DNA from: Paracoccaceae bacterium
GTDB taxonomy: Bacteria > Pseudomonadota > Alphaproteobacteria > Rhodobacterales > Rhodobacteraceae
Assembly: GCA_902534325.1 (NCBI GenBank)
Contig: CACAPQ010000024.1
Location: 1 to 33,623 of the forward strand
Direction: 5' to 3'
Length of the DNA stretch: 33,623 nt
The notes under the pieces were generated by a model. The model was not told where the DNA came from and did not search any database. It worked only from the letters and a program-made list of their open reading frames with translations. Shown here one piece after another: positions 1 through 8,871 of this stretch. How positions within the stretch are numbered: position 1 is the stretch's first letter; each line of letters begins with the position of its first letter. The position numbers were made by a program, and so were the translations under genes.

Positions 1-1229
1 TGAAGATAATGATTGAGCGAGGATTTGTAGCTGATTGTACTGATTATGAAGGTCTTGATAGTGCAATAGTTGAGGGAAATATTTCAGCTTACATAGGTTT
101 CGATGCTACTGCTAAATCATTACATGTCGGCAGTTTAATTCAAATCATGATGCTACGATGGCTCCAAAAAACAGGAGGGCAACCTATAACCCTCATGGGT
201 GGAGGAACAACTAAAGTCGGTGATCCCTCCTTTAGGGCAGAAGAAAGGCCTTTACTGGGGGAAACGCAAATTGAAGATAATATATCTGGCATAAAAAGAG
301 TTTTTTCAGCCTATCTAAATTATGGTGATAAATCAGATGACGCCCTAATGATAAACAATGATGAATGGCTATCTAGTTTGAATTACTTGGAATTTCTTCG
401 GGATGTTGGACGCCACTTTAGCGTAAACAGAATGTTAAGTTTTGAGAGTGTCAAATCACGCTTAGGCAGAGAGCAAAGCCTATCATTCTTAGAATTTAAT
501 TACATGATACTTCAGGCATATGATTTTTATGAGCTTAACAAAAGGTATGGCTGCAAACTCCAAATGGGTGGCTCAGATCAGCTCGGAAATATCATAAACG
601 GTATGGAATTAACTCGTCGCATTTCTGACGCACGAGTTTTTGGGCTCACCTCTCCTTTGCTGACAACTTCTGACGGCAAAAAAATGGGAAAATCTCAGGA
701 CGGTGCTATTTGGTTAAATGCGAGTATGCTTTCCCCATATGAATTTTGGCAGTTTTGGCGAAATACATCGGATGCAGATGTGGCCCGTTTTTTGAAATTA
801 TACACGGAACTACCTTTAGATGAATGTAATGTCCTTGGTAAACTTGAAGGTTCCGAAATCAATGATGCCAAAGTTGTATTAGCCAACGAGGTCACAAAAC
901 TTCTGCACGGAAGAGATGCTGCAAATGCGGCAGCCAAAACATCTGCAGAAGTTTTCGAAAAGGGCGGTATCGGAGAAGATTTACCAACTTTTACCTTTGA
1001 GCAAAGAGAAGTATCCGACGGCTTACCAATAGTCCAAGCCTTTGTTAAAGCAGGGTTAGCCAAGTCTGGAAAAGAAGCAAAACGTTTAATTTCCGAAAAT
1101 GGAGCCAGGCTTGATGACGAATTAGTCACAAGCACAAGTTTAACCCTTACTTCCGAAATGCTGGAGAGGCCTGTAAAGCTTTCCGCTGGGAAAAAGCGCC
1201 ACGCTCTATTGACTGTTATTTCAAGCTAA
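1..1229 (+). CDS. tyrS: Tyrosyl-tRNA synthetase, 5' end cut by window edge
   Basis: Charges tRNA-Tyr with tyrosine in the cytoplasm (class I aminoacyl-tRNA synthetase). Numbered from the ATG at 9, the protein has 406 residues. The HIGH-type signature reads HVGS at residues 39-42, the KMSKS-type loop reads KMGKS at 225-229, and the GSDQLGN tyrosine/tRNA region is near 188-194. The C-terminal part from about 335 looks like an S4 RNA-binding domain. The reading frame stays open to the window edge (codons AAG and ATA precede the ATG). From memory, related Rhodobacterales proteins start roughly 10-15 residues earlier with a similar residue just before MIERGF. I therefore infer that the true start lies outside the window and the ATG at 9 is internal. 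It converges with the cyclophilin gene to its right, 54 bases away. Identity is very secure. Confidence 0.96.
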   Translation, partial: KIMIERGFVADCTDYEGLDSAIVEGNISAYIGFDATAKSLHVGSLIQIMMLRWLQKTGGQPITLMGGGTTKVGDPSFRAEERPLLGETQIEDNISGIKRVFSAYLNYGDKSDDALMINNDEWLSSLNYLEFLRDVGRHFSVNRMLSFESVKSRLGREQSLSFLEFNYMILQAYDFYELNKRYGCKLQMGGSDQLGNIINGMELTRRISDARVFGLTSPLLTTSDGKKMGKSQDGAIWLNASMLSPYEFWQFWRNTSDADVARFLKLYTELPLDECNVLGKLEGSEINDAKVVLANEVTKLLHGRDAANAAAKTSAEVFEKGGIGEDLPTFTFEQREVSDGLPIVQAFVKAGLAKSGKEAKRLISENGARLDDELVTSTSLTLTSEMLERPVKLSAGKKRHALLTVISS

Positions 1230-1283
1230 ATGTACAGAGTTTTTTGAAAATTTGAGTATTAATAGTGTTCGCTAAAAAATTAC

Positions 1284-1829
1284 TTAACGTGACACCTCCA
1301 CAGAGACCATCTTGTCAGGTTCGCCTAAAACTGCTCCGTTTGGCCCCTTACCTATCTTTATTTGATCGACAACTTCCATTCCGGTTTCAACCCTTCCTAT
1401 AACCGTGTATTGGCCATTTAAAAAGTATCCAGGTTCAAACATTATAAAAAACTGACTATTGGCACTATTTGGGTCCTGAGTTCGGGCCATACCAACAATA
1501 CCCCTATCAAATTTTATATCAGAAAATTCAGCTGGTAAGTCAGGCAGCACTGATCCACCACGACCTGCAAAAGCTATATCTCCTCCAGCCTTGCCATACT
1601 CAACGTCGCCAGTTTGCGCCATAAAACCTTCAATTACACGATGGAAAACAACGTTATTATACTGTCCCTGTTCTGCGAGTTTTAAAATTTGAGCAACGTG
1701 TAATGGGGCAACATCTTCAAAAAGGTCAATTTCTATCTGTCCCAGTGCAGCTCCGGCAATATTAATTTTTAGACTTGACGCAAAAACTGGAGACCCAAAT
1801 AAAATTAAAAAACATAAGACTTTATACAT
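1284..1829 (-). CDS. Exported cyclophilin-type peptidyl-prolyl isomerase
   Basis: Cyclophilin-fold peptidyl-prolyl cis-trans isomerase, probably periplasmic. The chosen ATG (1827-1829) gives 181 residues that open with a signal peptide: a lysine, a hydrophobic stretch, and a likely cleavage after the FAS at 16-18. A TTG nine bases upstream (1836-1838) is in frame but would only lengthen the signal peptide. The core cyclophilin motif FHRVIEGFMAQTGD begins at residue 62 and contains the catalytic Arg64. The NSQFFI segment and the GRVETGMEVVD end segment are also present. The start overlaps the stop of the upstream cytoplasmic cyclophilin by 8 bases, so the two are probably cotranscribed and translationally coupled. 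It is the exported (PpiA-like) partner of a tandem pair. Confidence 0.93.
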   Translation of the reverse strand: MYKVLCFLILFGSPVFASSLKINIAGAALGQIEIDLFEDVAPLHVAQILKLAEQGQYNNVVFHRVIEGFMAQTGDVEYGKAGGDIAFAGRGGSVLPDLPAEFSDIKFDRGIVGMARTQDPNSANSQFFIMFEPGYFLNGQYTVIGRVETGMEVVDQIKIGKGPNGAVLGEPDKMVSVEVSR

Positions 1830-2328
1830 CAGCCGCAACCTTAACGCTCACCATCCTATCTGGATTTGCAGGCGGTTCGCCTCTAACAATTTCATCCACG
1901 AGATCCATGCCATCTATTACCCTCCCATAAACTGTATACTGGCGATTTAAAAAATGATTGTCGTTAAAGTTTATAAAAAATTGGCTATTAGCACTATCCG
2001 GGTTCTGGCTTCGAGCAGCTCCTAAAGTACCTCTGTCATGAGGAATTCCCGAAAACTCCGCCTTCAAGTTAGGTAACTCTGATCCTCCTGTGCCTGCTCT
2101 ATGTGGCTGATATTCATTTTCCATGTTTCCATATTCAACATCACCTGTTTGCGCCATAAAGCCTTCAATAACACGATGAAAAGAAACATTATCATATTTA
2201 CCTGATCGCACCAATTCCTTCATTCGGTCACAATGGCCTGGTGCTATATCTGGCAAAAGCTCAATTGTAACGGTCCCGTTCTTTAATTCCATTAAGATTG
2301 TATTCTCTGCATCTTTGATTGTAGCCAT
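1822..2328 (-). CDS. ppiB: Cytoplasmic cyclophilin-type peptidyl-prolyl isomerase
   Basis: Peptidyl-prolyl cis-trans isomerase of 168 residues with no signal peptide, so it should act in the cytoplasm on folding proteins. The motif FHRVIEGFMAQTGD lies at residues 50-63, with Arg52 as the catalytic arginine. The NSQFFINF segment and the C-terminal GRVIDGMDLVDEIV segment complete the fold. A good ribosome-binding site (AGGAG, complement of 2334-2340) sits just upstream of the ATG. It is the first gene of a two-gene unit with the exported cyclophilin that overlaps its stop. The two share the core motif but differ in length and N-terminus, so they are old paralogues rather than a recent duplication. 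It diverges from pgk across 117-120 bases that should hold both promoters. Confidence 0.94.
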   Translation of the reverse strand: MATIKDAENTILMELKNGTVTIELLPDIAPGHCDRMKELVRSGKYDNVSFHRVIEGFMAQTGDVEYGNMENEYQPHRAGTGGSELPNLKAEFSGIPHDRGTLGAARSQNPDSANSQFFINFNDNHFLNRQYTVYGRVIDGMDLVDEIVRGEPPANPDRMVSVKVAADV

Positions 2329-2448
2329 CGGTCACTCCTATTAACATTTACCTCTTCCTACGCTTTACAAACAATAAGAACAAGATATGGCTTGACGTAG
2401 AATTAAAGTCTGCCGAAAAGACATATATTTTATATGTGAGTAAATGTG

Positions 2449-3642
2449 ATGCCTTTGAAAACACTTAGCCAAATGGATTTACGCGGAAAACGCGTCCTAA
2501 CTCGGGTAGACCTTAATGTGCCTATGGTCGGAGGAAAAGTTGCTGACGCGACCCGCATCGAAAAAATAGTTCCGACAATTAAAGAGATTATCACAAAAGG
2601 TGGAACTCCAATTTTACTTGCCCACATGGGGCGCCCTAAAGGTGAGAGAAATCAAAAACTGAGTCTGTCACAGCTTCAAGAAGAATTGGAAACTTATCTT
2701 GGGTCCAAAGTTATTTTTGTTGCCGAATGCATTGGACCTAGCGCCGAAACTGCTCTTGAAATTGTAAAAAATGGCGAAATTATCTTACTTGAAAATACCC
2801 GCTTTTATCCAGAAGAAGAAGAAAATGACCCCAAATTTGCAGCTTCACTAGCAGCACTGGCTGATCTTTTTTGTAATGATGCTTTTTCAGCGTCTCACAG
2901 AGCCCACGCGAGCACAACTGGTTTAGCCAAATATTTACCTTCATGCGCTGGTAAATTGATGGAGGCCGAACTTAAAGCTTTAGAAAGTGTTTTAGGTCAG
3001 CCCAAACGGCCTGTCGCTACCTTAGTCGGCGGCGCTAAAATTTCTACAAAAATTGCGCTACTGGAAAATCTAATAGAAAAGGTTGACTTTATTATTATAG
3101 GCGGAGCTATGGCTAATACCTTCCTTTTTTCAAAAGGATTTAATGTTGGTCGATCGTTGGTAGAGGAAAGTTTAAAATCGACTGCGCTAAAAATTCTTAA
3201 CAAGGCAGAAAAATATTCATGCAAAGTGATCTTACCAACTGACCTCATTATTGCAAAAGAGTTATCAAAAAATACCTCCACATCAGTTGTTTCTGCTGAC
3301 GAATGTCCAGAAAATTATATGATACTAGATGCAGGGCCATCATCAGTCGTTAACATAAAAAAATGTATAGATAGTGCCAAAACACTTTTATGGAATGGGC
3401 CATTAGGCGCATTTGAAGTGCCTCCTTTTGACCAAGCCACCAGCCAGGCTGCTAAATTTGCCTCCGAAAAGACAGAAAAAGGTGATTTAATATCTGTCGC
3501 GGGAGGTGGGGATACTTTTGCAGCTCTAAATAAAGCCGGAGTTACCGATACATTCACCTACGTTTCAACAGCAGGCGGAGCATTTTTAGAATGGCTGGAG
3601 GGCAAAGAGTTACCTGGAGTTCTATACCTAACAAAAAAATAA
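2449..3642 (+). CDS. pgk: Phosphoglycerate kinase
   Basis: Interconverts 1,3-bisphosphoglycerate/ADP and 3-phosphoglycerate/ATP in glycolysis and gluconeogenesis. The length of about 397 residues is normal for the bacterial enzyme. Near the N-terminus is RVDLNVP (3-PG site), then ENTRFYPEEEEND, the GGAKISTK segment around residue 190, LWNGPLGAFE in the C-terminal domain, and the nucleotide-binding SVAGGGDTFAAL near 345-355. A GTG directly precedes the chosen ATG (2446 versus 2449); either gives the same protein within one residue. No strong Shine-Dalgarno is visible. The class I aldolase follows 91 bases downstream on the same strand, so both glycolytic genes may share control. Confidence 0.97.
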   Translation: MPLKTLSQMDLRGKRVLTRVDLNVPMVGGKVADATRIEKIVPTIKEIITKGGTPILLAHMGRPKGERNQKLSLSQLQEELETYLGSKVIFVAECIGPSAETALEIVKNGEIILLENTRFYPEEEENDPKFAASLAALADLFCNDAFSASHRAHASTTGLAKYLPSCAGKLMEAELKALESVLGQPKRPVATLVGGAKISTKIALLENLIEKVDFIIIGGAMANTFLFSKGFNVGRSLVEESLKSTALKILNKAEKYSCKVILPTDLIIAKELSKNTSTSVVSADECPENYMILDAGPSSVVNIKKCIDSAKTLLWNGPLGAFEVPPFDQATSQAAKFASEKTEKGDLISVAGGGDTFAALNKAGVTDTFTYVSTAGGAFLEWLEGKELPGVLYLTKK

Positions 3643-3733
3643 AATTTCCATCATTATTACTTTTCACAAACTATGGTAGCGCAATCAGGATTGAATTGTA
3701 TTTCTTGGTCTTTTAAATCTTATCCCAAGTGAG

Positions 3734-4636
3734 ATGGAGAAAATCGTGAATAATTCCGGACAGTTAGATAGAATACGAACAGATAAAGGCTTCATAGCTG
3801 CGTTAGACCAAAGCGGAGGGTCCACACCTAAAGCTCTAGAATTATATGGAATTTCAGAAGATCATTACGAAGATGAAGAAGAAATGTTCCAACTAATCCA
3901 TAATATGCGGAAGAGAATAATAACAAGCCCCTCTTTTAGCCAAAACCACATACTTGGAGCAATATTATTTGAGCAAACTATGGAGCGGCTCATCTATGGA
4001 GTGCCAACCGCAGATTTTCTTTGGAAAACAAAAAAAATTGTTCCATTTTTAAAGGTTGATAAGGGATTAGAAAATCCAAAAGATGGTGTCCGCCTTATGA
4101 AAGACATACCCGATTTGAGTGAAACTCTTAAAAAAGCTTTAGAACATGGAATTTTTGGAACGAAAATGAGATCCGTAATTGATGAAGACAACCCCTCGGG
4201 AATAGATAAAATTGTGGATCAGCAATTTGAATTTGGGAAGATAATTTTGGACGCTGGATTAACACCAATTATTGAACCAGAAGTAACCATAAATATTTCT
4301 CATAAATCAAAGGCTGAGGAAATTCTTAAGAAAAGTTTAACAAAAAATTTAAATGAACTAGGCTCCAAACAAAATATTTTATTAAAACTAACCCTTCCAG
4401 AAAAAGAAAACTTTTATCAAGATCTAGTTAAACATCCAAATGTTTTGAGAGTTGTTGCTTTATCTGGAGGTTATTCACTTGAAGAAGCAAACAAACGCTT
4501 AAAAGAGAATTATGGGGTAGTCGCTTCTTTTTCTAGAGCATTAACGCAAAGCTTATTTGTTCATCAAAGCACCGATGAATTTAATTCGTCGCTGGAACAA
4601 ACTATAGCCGCGATAGCGGTTGCATCAGAAACTTAA
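3734..4636 (+). CDS. fba: Class I fructose-bisphosphate aldolase
   Basis: Cleaves fructose 1,6-bisphosphate to dihydroxyacetone phosphate and glyceraldehyde 3-phosphate through a Schiff base, without metal. The 300-residue protein closely resembles the short bacterial class I enzymes typified by the Staphylococcus aureus Fda protein. It has GFIAALDQSGGSTPKAL near the start, ILGAILFEQTM at 73-83, FLKVDKGL at 105-112, FGTKMRS at 141-147 and IIEPEV at 179-184. The Schiff-base lysine is probably Lys218 in ILLKLT, by comparison with that family. SGGYS at 244-248 is the phosphate-binding region. It follows pgk and precedes the cell-division gene. The gap to pgk shows only a weak promoter-like stretch (TTGAAT, 17 bases, TAAATC around 3692-3720). 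Confidence 0.95.
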   Translation: MEKIVNNSGQLDRIRTDKGFIAALDQSGGSTPKALELYGISEDHYEDEEEMFQLIHNMRKRIITSPSFSQNHILGAILFEQTMERLIYGVPTADFLWKTKKIVPFLKVDKGLENPKDGVRLMKDIPDLSETLKKALEHGIFGTKMRSVIDEDNPSGIDKIVDQQFEFGKIILDAGLTPIIEPEVTINISHKSKAEEILKKSLTKNLNELGSKQNILLKLTLPEKENFYQDLVKHPNVLRVVALSGGYSLEEANKRLKENYGVVASFSRALTQSLFVHQSTDEFNSSLEQTIAAIAVASET

Positions 4637-4678
4637 ATTCAAAAAAATATGATTTTTTTAATTTAGGGGATTCCCTTC

Positions 4679-4697
4679 AGAATCATTATGTGATTCT
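4679..4697. promoter_or_regulatory. Inverted repeat upstream of the ftsB-like gene
   Basis: Perfect 7-base dyad AGAATCA-N5-TGATTCT located between the aldolase stop and the start of the division gene. There is no T-run after it, so it does not look like a terminator. A short GGGATTCCC palindrome lies just before it (about 4668-4676). It could be an operator or chance; no family can be assigned. Confidence 0.3.
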
Positions 4698-4737
4698 ATC
4701 AAACCTAATCCCGTTCATTGGGTTACAAAGGTTTGTT

Positions 4738-5040
4738 ATGAATTCAGCAAAGTTATCAATCCCTTGGGTTATGTTGGCTTTATTCGCCGTAGCATTTATC
4801 TTAGGTCTATATTTTACTTTTGCTGCTGTACAAGGTGACTACGGATTATTTAGAAGAGCAGAAATATTAAGTGACGTTAAAATTTTAGAGGCAGAACTTA
4901 CAATTCTTCAAAGTGAAGTTGATAAAATGCGCAACCTCACCTTGAGAATGTCCGATGAATACCTGGACTTAGACCTTTTAGATGAACAGGCACGAGAAAT
5001 ACTAGGTCAAATTCGATCTGACGAAATAATAATACAATAA
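4738..5040 (+). CDS. FtsB/DivIC-like septum formation initiator
   Basis: Small bitopic membrane protein of the divisome (septum formation initiator family), which in other bacteria works with FtsL and FtsQ. The ATG at 4738 gives 100 residues and is preceded by AAAGG at a good distance. An in-frame GTG at 4690 would add 16 residues, but the ATG fits the family better. A short cytoplasmic tail is followed by a transmembrane segment at about 9-30. A predicted coiled-coil of regularly spaced hydrophobics and charges follows at about 38-68, then an acidic LDLDLLDEQAREILG segment typical of the family's C-terminal part. Its position between central-metabolism genes and pdhA is, as I recall, common in Rhodobacterales. 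Assignment rests on architecture and the end motif. Confidence 0.85.
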   Translation: MNSAKLSIPWVMLALFAVAFILGLYFTFAAVQGDYGLFRRAEILSDVKILEAELTILQSEVDKMRNLTLRMSDEYLDLDLLDEQAREILGQIRSDEIIIQ

Positions 5041-5059
5041 ATATTCTAATACCTTTTTG

Positions 5060-5098
5060 ATCCAAGAAATTTAGGATAAAAGCTTAAATTTTTTGGAT
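5060..5098 (+). terminator. Probable Rho-independent terminator after the ftsB-like gene
   Basis: Begins 20 bases after the stop codon. The left arm (5060-5073) and right arm (5085-5098) can pair over 14 positions with a single G-U wobble, around an 11-base loop. The hairpin runs into TTTT at 5098-5101. The stem is AT-rich, so it would be weaker than a classic terminator. It separates the pgk-fba-ftsB block from the pdh operon. Confidence 0.5.
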
Positions 5099-5158
5099 TT
5101 TCATCAACTATTTTATATTTTTAGGATATTTTTATTTTTCTATCGCATTTTCGAATTA

Positions 5159-5191
5159 AATAGTTTAGATATAGTTTAACGCTAAACTATT
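5159..5191. promoter_or_regulatory. Overlapping inverted and direct repeats before pdhA
   Basis: Three copies of a TAGTTTA unit lie within 33 bases of each other, just before the pdhA ribosome-binding site. Two are direct (5161-5167 and 5172-5178, 11 bases apart) and one is inverted (5183-5189). This allows two alternative pairings. One is a 10-base perfect inverted repeat (5159-5168 with 5182-5191). The other is an 8-base stem with a 4-base loop (5171-5178 with 5183-5190). The sequence also contains TATAGT (5170-5175), which could be a -10 box covered by the repeat. The arrangement suggests an operator or a leader hairpin controlling pdhABC. No regulator family is assigned. Confidence 0.5.
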
Positions 5192-5206
5192 TTGGGGTGA
5201 GCTTTT

Positions 5207-6196
5207 ATGGGATCTCGCAAAGGATCAAAAAAAACCAACGTTAATGCGCAAGAGTTGCTGTCTTTTTACAAGGATATGCTTTTAATTAGGCGTTTTGAGG
5301 AAAAAGCTGGTCAACTCTATGGAATGGGTTTGATAGGTGGCTTTTGCCACCTTTACATAGGACAAGAAGCTGTTGTTGTGGGATTAGAAGCTTCAGCAGA
5401 AGACGGAGATAAGAGAATTACTTCGTATCGCGACCACGGGCATATGCTTGCTTGTGGAATGGATCCAAACGGTGTCATGGCTGAACTGACGGGTAGAGCT
5501 GGTGGTTACTCGAAGGGAAAAGGTGGTTCTATGCATATGTTCAGCAAAGAGAAGAATTTTTTCGGTGGGCATGGAATTGTTGGCGCACAAGTTCCTCTTG
5601 GTGCAGGGCTAGCTTTTGCCGATAAATATTTGGAAAATAATCGAGTAACCTTTACTTATTTCGGTGATGGCGCAGCCAACCAAGGTCAAGTCTATGAGAC
5701 TTTTAATATGGCGTCTCTTTGGAAACTACCGGTAATCTTCGTAATTGAAAATAATCAATATGCAATGGGTACATCGCAACTACGTTCAACCTCAACACCA
5801 GACATTTATACTAGAGGAGCTGGTTTTGACATACCTGGCGAGGCCGTTGATGGCATGGACGTGCTTTCTGTAAAATCTGCCGGAGATAAAGCAGTTAAAC
5901 ACTGCCGCGACGGTAAAGGCCCCTATATTCTCGAAATTAAAACTTATCGATACCGAGGGCACTCAATGTCTGATCCAGCAAAGTATAGAACTCGAGAAGA
6001 GGTTCAAAAAATGCGAGAAGAAAGAGACGCCATCGAAAATATTAGATCGATTTTATTAACTGGGAAACATGCAAGCGAAGAGGACTTAAAATCAATTGAT
6101 AAGGAAATTAAGAAAATCGTAAATGAATCTGCGGAATTTGCTAAAGCCAGCCCTGAACCAAAACTTGATGAACTTTACACTGATATTTACGCGTAA
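5207..6196 (+). CDS. pdhA: Pyruvate dehydrogenase E1 component, alpha subunit
   Basis: Together with PdhB forms the thiamine-diphosphate-dependent E1 that decarboxylates pyruvate and acetylates the lipoyl group of E2. It has 329 residues, normal for the alpha/beta-type E1. The thiamine-diphosphate motif runs from GDGAANQGQ (about residue 163) to ENNQYAMGT. The N-terminal [12 protein letters not shown] and [11 protein letters not shown] segments and the [13 protein letters not shown] loop late in the protein are typical of E1-alpha. The ATG at 5207 follows GGGGTGAG, a strong ribosome-binding site. pdhB follows after 11 bases. The repeats directly upstream are the likely control region. Identity is secure. 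Confidence 0.97.
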   Translation: MGSRKGSKKTNVNAQELLSFYKDMLLIRRFEEKAGQLYGMGLIGGFCHLYIGQEAVVVGLEASAEDGDKRITSYRDHGHMLACGMDPNGVMAELTGRAGGYSKGKGGSMHMFSKEKNFFGGHGIVGAQVPLGAGLAFADKYLENNRVTFTYFGDGAANQGQVYETFNMASLWKLPVIFVIENNQYAMGTSQLRSTSTPDIYTRGAGFDIPGEAVDGMDVLSVKSAGDKAVKHCRDGKGPYILEIKTYRYRGHSMSDPAKYRTREEVQKMREERDAIENIRSILLTGKHASEEDLKSIDKEIKKIVNESAEFAKASPEPKLDELYTDIYA

Positions 6197-6207
6197 GGGG
6201 TTCGAAA

Positions 6208-7569
6208 ATGACAACTGAAATTTTAATGCCTGCCCTATCACCAACAATGGAAGAGGGAACCTTGGCGAAGTGGTTAGTCAAAGAAGGCGACACAGTCTCT
6301 GCAGGTGATATCCTCGCAGAGATAGAAACTGATAAAGCAACCATGGAATTTGAAGCAGTTGATGAAGGAACCATTAGCAGAATATTAGTTTCGGAAGGTT
6401 CGGAAGGCATTAAAGTTAACAGCCCAATAGCTATATTAGCCGATGATGGAGAGAATATTTCGGACTTGGAAGTAAGCGATATACCAAATGAAAAACAGAC
6501 CCTTGCAGACACTAAAAATTCAAAACCAAAAGTAGAAACATCTACCATAGAGTCGATCTCTGAACCCGAATGGACCGATGCGACAAAGGTTAGTCAGAAA
6601 ACCGTCAGAGAAGCCCTGAGGGATGCTATGGCTGAAGAGATGCGGCGCGATGAAAAAGTTTTTCTTATGGGAGAAGAGGTTGCTGAATACCAAGGGGCAT
6701 ATAAAGTCAGCCAAGGACTACTTGAGGAATTTGGCTCAAAAAGAGTTATAGATACTCCAATTACTGAACATGGCTTTGCAGGCATAGCTACTGGCGCTTC
6801 TTTCGCTGGACTAAGGCCTATTGTTGAATTTATGACCTTCAATTTCGCCATGCAGGCAATCGATCAGATTGTAAACTCTGCAGCAAAAACACTTTATATG
6901 TCTGGCGGACAGATGGGAGCACCAATGGTATTTCGTGGGCCAAATGGAGCAGCGGCCAGAGTAGGCGCACAACACAGTCAAGACTACACATCTTGGTATG
7001 CCCATATCCCTGGCCTAAAAGTAGCAGTGCCATATTCCGCATCAGATGCTAAAGGCTTATTGAAATCTGCGATCAGGGATGATAACCCAGTAATTTTTCT
7101 TGAAAACGAAATCCTTTATGGGCGTAGCTTTGATATGCCTGATATCGAAGATTATATCGTCCCATTTGGCAAAGCGAGAATTTGGCGTATAGGAACCGAC
7201 GTTACGATAATCTCATTCGGTATTGGTATGCAATACGCATTAAAAGCCGCGGAAGAGCTGGCTGCACAGGGAATAGAAGCAGAAGTTTTAGATTTAAGGA
7301 CTATTAGGCCAATTGATTACGAAAAAATAATCCAATCGGTTTCCAAAACAAATCGTTGTATTACGGTAGAAGAGGGTTTTCCGGTCGCTTCAATAGGAAA
7401 TCATTTATCCGCCTATATAATGGAACACGCGTTCGATTATCTTGATGCACCTATAATCAATTGTACTGGCAAGGACGTACCTATGCCTTATGCCGCAAAC
7501 TTAGAAAAGCTCGCTCTTGTGACGACTGAGGAAGTCGTTAGTGCTGCAAAAAAAGTTTGCTATCGATAA
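6208..7569 (+). CDS. pdhB: Pyruvate dehydrogenase E1 beta subunit with N-terminal lipoyl domain
   Basis: Beta half of the E1 heterotetramer, here fused to a lipoyl domain as in many alphaproteobacteria. The lipoyl domain occupies roughly residues 1-80, with the modified lysine at Lys43 in [10 protein letters not shown] charged, flexible linker follows to about 130, then the E1-beta catalytic domain with [42 protein letters not shown] and the C-terminal [10 protein letters not shown] segment. The length of 453 residues fits the fused form. Its lipoyl domain matches that of PdhC at 65 of the first 82 residues. The DNA differs at many synonymous positions, so the similarity is maintained by selection rather than by a recent copy event. 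It lies between pdhA (11 bases) and pdhC (12 bases) in one operon. Confidence 0.97.
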   Translation: MTTEILMPALSPTMEEGTLAKWLVKEGDTVSAGDILAEIETDKATMEFEAVDEGTISRILVSEGSEGIKVNSPIAILADDGENISDLEVSDIPNEKQTLADTKNSKPKVETSTIESISEPEWTDATKVSQKTVREALRDAMAEEMRRDEKVFLMGEEVAEYQGAYKVSQGLLEEFGSKRVIDTPITEHGFAGIATGASFAGLRPIVEFMTFNFAMQAIDQIVNSAAKTLYMSGGQMGAPMVFRGPNGAAARVGAQHSQDYTSWYAHIPGLKVAVPYSASDAKGLLKSAIRDDNPVIFLENEILYGRSFDMPDIEDYIVPFGKARIWRIGTDVTIISFGIGMQYALKAAEELAAQGIEAEVLDLRTIRPIDYEKIIQSVSKTNRCITVEEGFPVASIGNHLSAYIMEHAFDYLDAPIINCTGKDVPMPYAANLEKLALVTTEEVVSAAKKVCYR

Positions 7570-7581
7570 AGGAGAGTATCA

Positions 7582-8868
7582 TTGTCTGTGAATATATTAA
7601 TGCCTGCACTTTCGCCAACAATGGAAGAAGGTACTCTCGCTAAGTGGCTTGTTAAAGAGGGAGATAGGATACAAAGTGGGGATCTTATTGCTGAAATTGA
7701 AACCGACAAAGCAACGATGGAATTTGAAGCTGTTGATGAGGGAATTATCGGCAAACTTTTAGTCTCTGAAGGTAGCGAGGGCGTCAAGGTCAACAGTCCA
7801 ATTGCTGTTATTTTAGATGATGGTGAAGAACTAAAAGTTAATGAAACGGCAGATCTGGTTATGGATATACAACACAAAAAGCCAGAAGTCTCTACAGAAG
7901 AAGTTGTGGAAATTAAAAAACCCTCAATGAATGCCGTTCAGACTTCCAAAACGCGAGTCTTTGCCACACCTCTCGCAAGAAGATTAGCTAGAGAAAAAGG
8001 CATTGATTTGGGGAGTATTAAAGGTTCTGGTCCCCATGGGAGAATTGTAAAAACTGATATTTTAGATTTAAACGTATCTAATGTTGATACCAGTCATGAA
8101 AGTTTGGCAAACCCAGTTTTAAGAACTAATGTTAAACAAGCTACTGGATCATCAATAACAAATCTTTACGCTGACAGAGAATTTAAAGAAATTCCTCTCA
8201 ACAGTATGAGAAAAACAGTTGCTACTAGGCTAACAGAAGCAAAACAAAATATTCCACACTTTTACCTTAGAAAAGAAGCTAAAATAGACGAATTATTACA
8301 AGTAAGAGCAAGATTGAATGAACACTTGGCAGAAAAAAATAGTAAACTTTCAATTAACGACTTTATTATAAAATCCTGCGCACTGGCACTGCAATCGGTG
8401 CCAACTGCAAATGCCATATGGGCGGAAGACAAAATTCTTCAACTTAAACCATCTGATATTGCAGTAGCTGTTTCAGTAGAGGATGGGCTTTTTACACCCG
8501 TTATAAGAAATGCCGATACTAAAAGCTTGGCCAATATTTCAAAAGAAATGAAAGAATTGGCCGAAAAAGCTCGCTCCAAAAAGCTCATGCCAAATGAATA
8601 TCAAGGAGGAAGTTTTTCAATTTCAAACCTGGGCATGTTTGGAGTCGATAATTTTGATGCAGTTATAAATCCCCCTCATGGTGCCATACTAGCAGTTGGT
8701 AGAGGTCTTCAAAAACCAATAGTAAATGAAGATGAATCTATTTCAGTAGCCAATTTGATGTCGCTGACTCTTTCCGTTGATCATCGTGTAATTGATGGCG
8801 CTTTGGGTGCCAAATTGCTCCAAAACATTACCAAATACCTTGAAGACCCAGTACTCATGTTAACCTGA
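7582..8868 (+). CDS. pdhC: Pyruvate dehydrogenase E2, dihydrolipoamide acetyltransferase
   Basis: Core of the pyruvate dehydrogenase complex; transfers the acetyl group from lipoamide to coenzyme A. One lipoyl domain (1-80, Lys43 in ETDKATMEF) is followed by a linker. A peripheral-subunit-binding domain lies around 130-165 (ATPLARRLAREKGIDL, then GSGPHGRI). The catalytic domain from about 200 ends in DHRVIDG, with His401 and Asp405 as the active-site pair. The start is a TTG: AGGAGAG (7570-7576) is correctly spaced from it, while the GTG two codons later is too far away. No dihydrolipoamide dehydrogenase (E3) gene follows; the next gene converges after 3 bases, so E3 must be encoded elsewhere. 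Confidence 0.96.
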   Translation: MSVNILMPALSPTMEEGTLAKWLVKEGDRIQSGDLIAEIETDKATMEFEAVDEGIIGKLLVSEGSEGVKVNSPIAVILDDGEELKVNETADLVMDIQHKKPEVSTEEVVEIKKPSMNAVQTSKTRVFATPLARRLAREKGIDLGSIKGSGPHGRIVKTDILDLNVSNVDTSHESLANPVLRTNVKQATGSSITNLYADREFKEIPLNSMRKTVATRLTEAKQNIPHFYLRKEAKIDELLQVRARLNEHLAEKNSKLSINDFIIKSCALALQSVPTANAIWAEDKILQLKPSDIAVAVSVEDGLFTPVIRNADTKSLANISKEMKELAEKARSKKLMPNEYQGGSFSISNLGMFGVDNFDAVINPPHGAILAVGRGLQKPIVNEDESISVANLMSLTLSVDHRVIDGALGAKLLQNITKYLEDPVLMLT

Positions 8869-8871
8869 CTA

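Noticed and set aside
695-1135. Long antisense open frame inside tyrS
   Set aside because: It is a low-complexity shadow of a highly conserved gene, and no known domain is visible. The same applies to the antisense frames inside pgk, fabF, pdhB, pdhC and mltG.
2392-2430. TTGACG followed by TATATT upstream of pgk as a promoter
   Set aside because: The spacing is about 26 bases; at 16-18 bases there is no -10-like sequence.
3660-3722. 19-codon frame in the pgk-fba gap
   Set aside because: Very short, no ribosome-binding site and no protein-like pattern.
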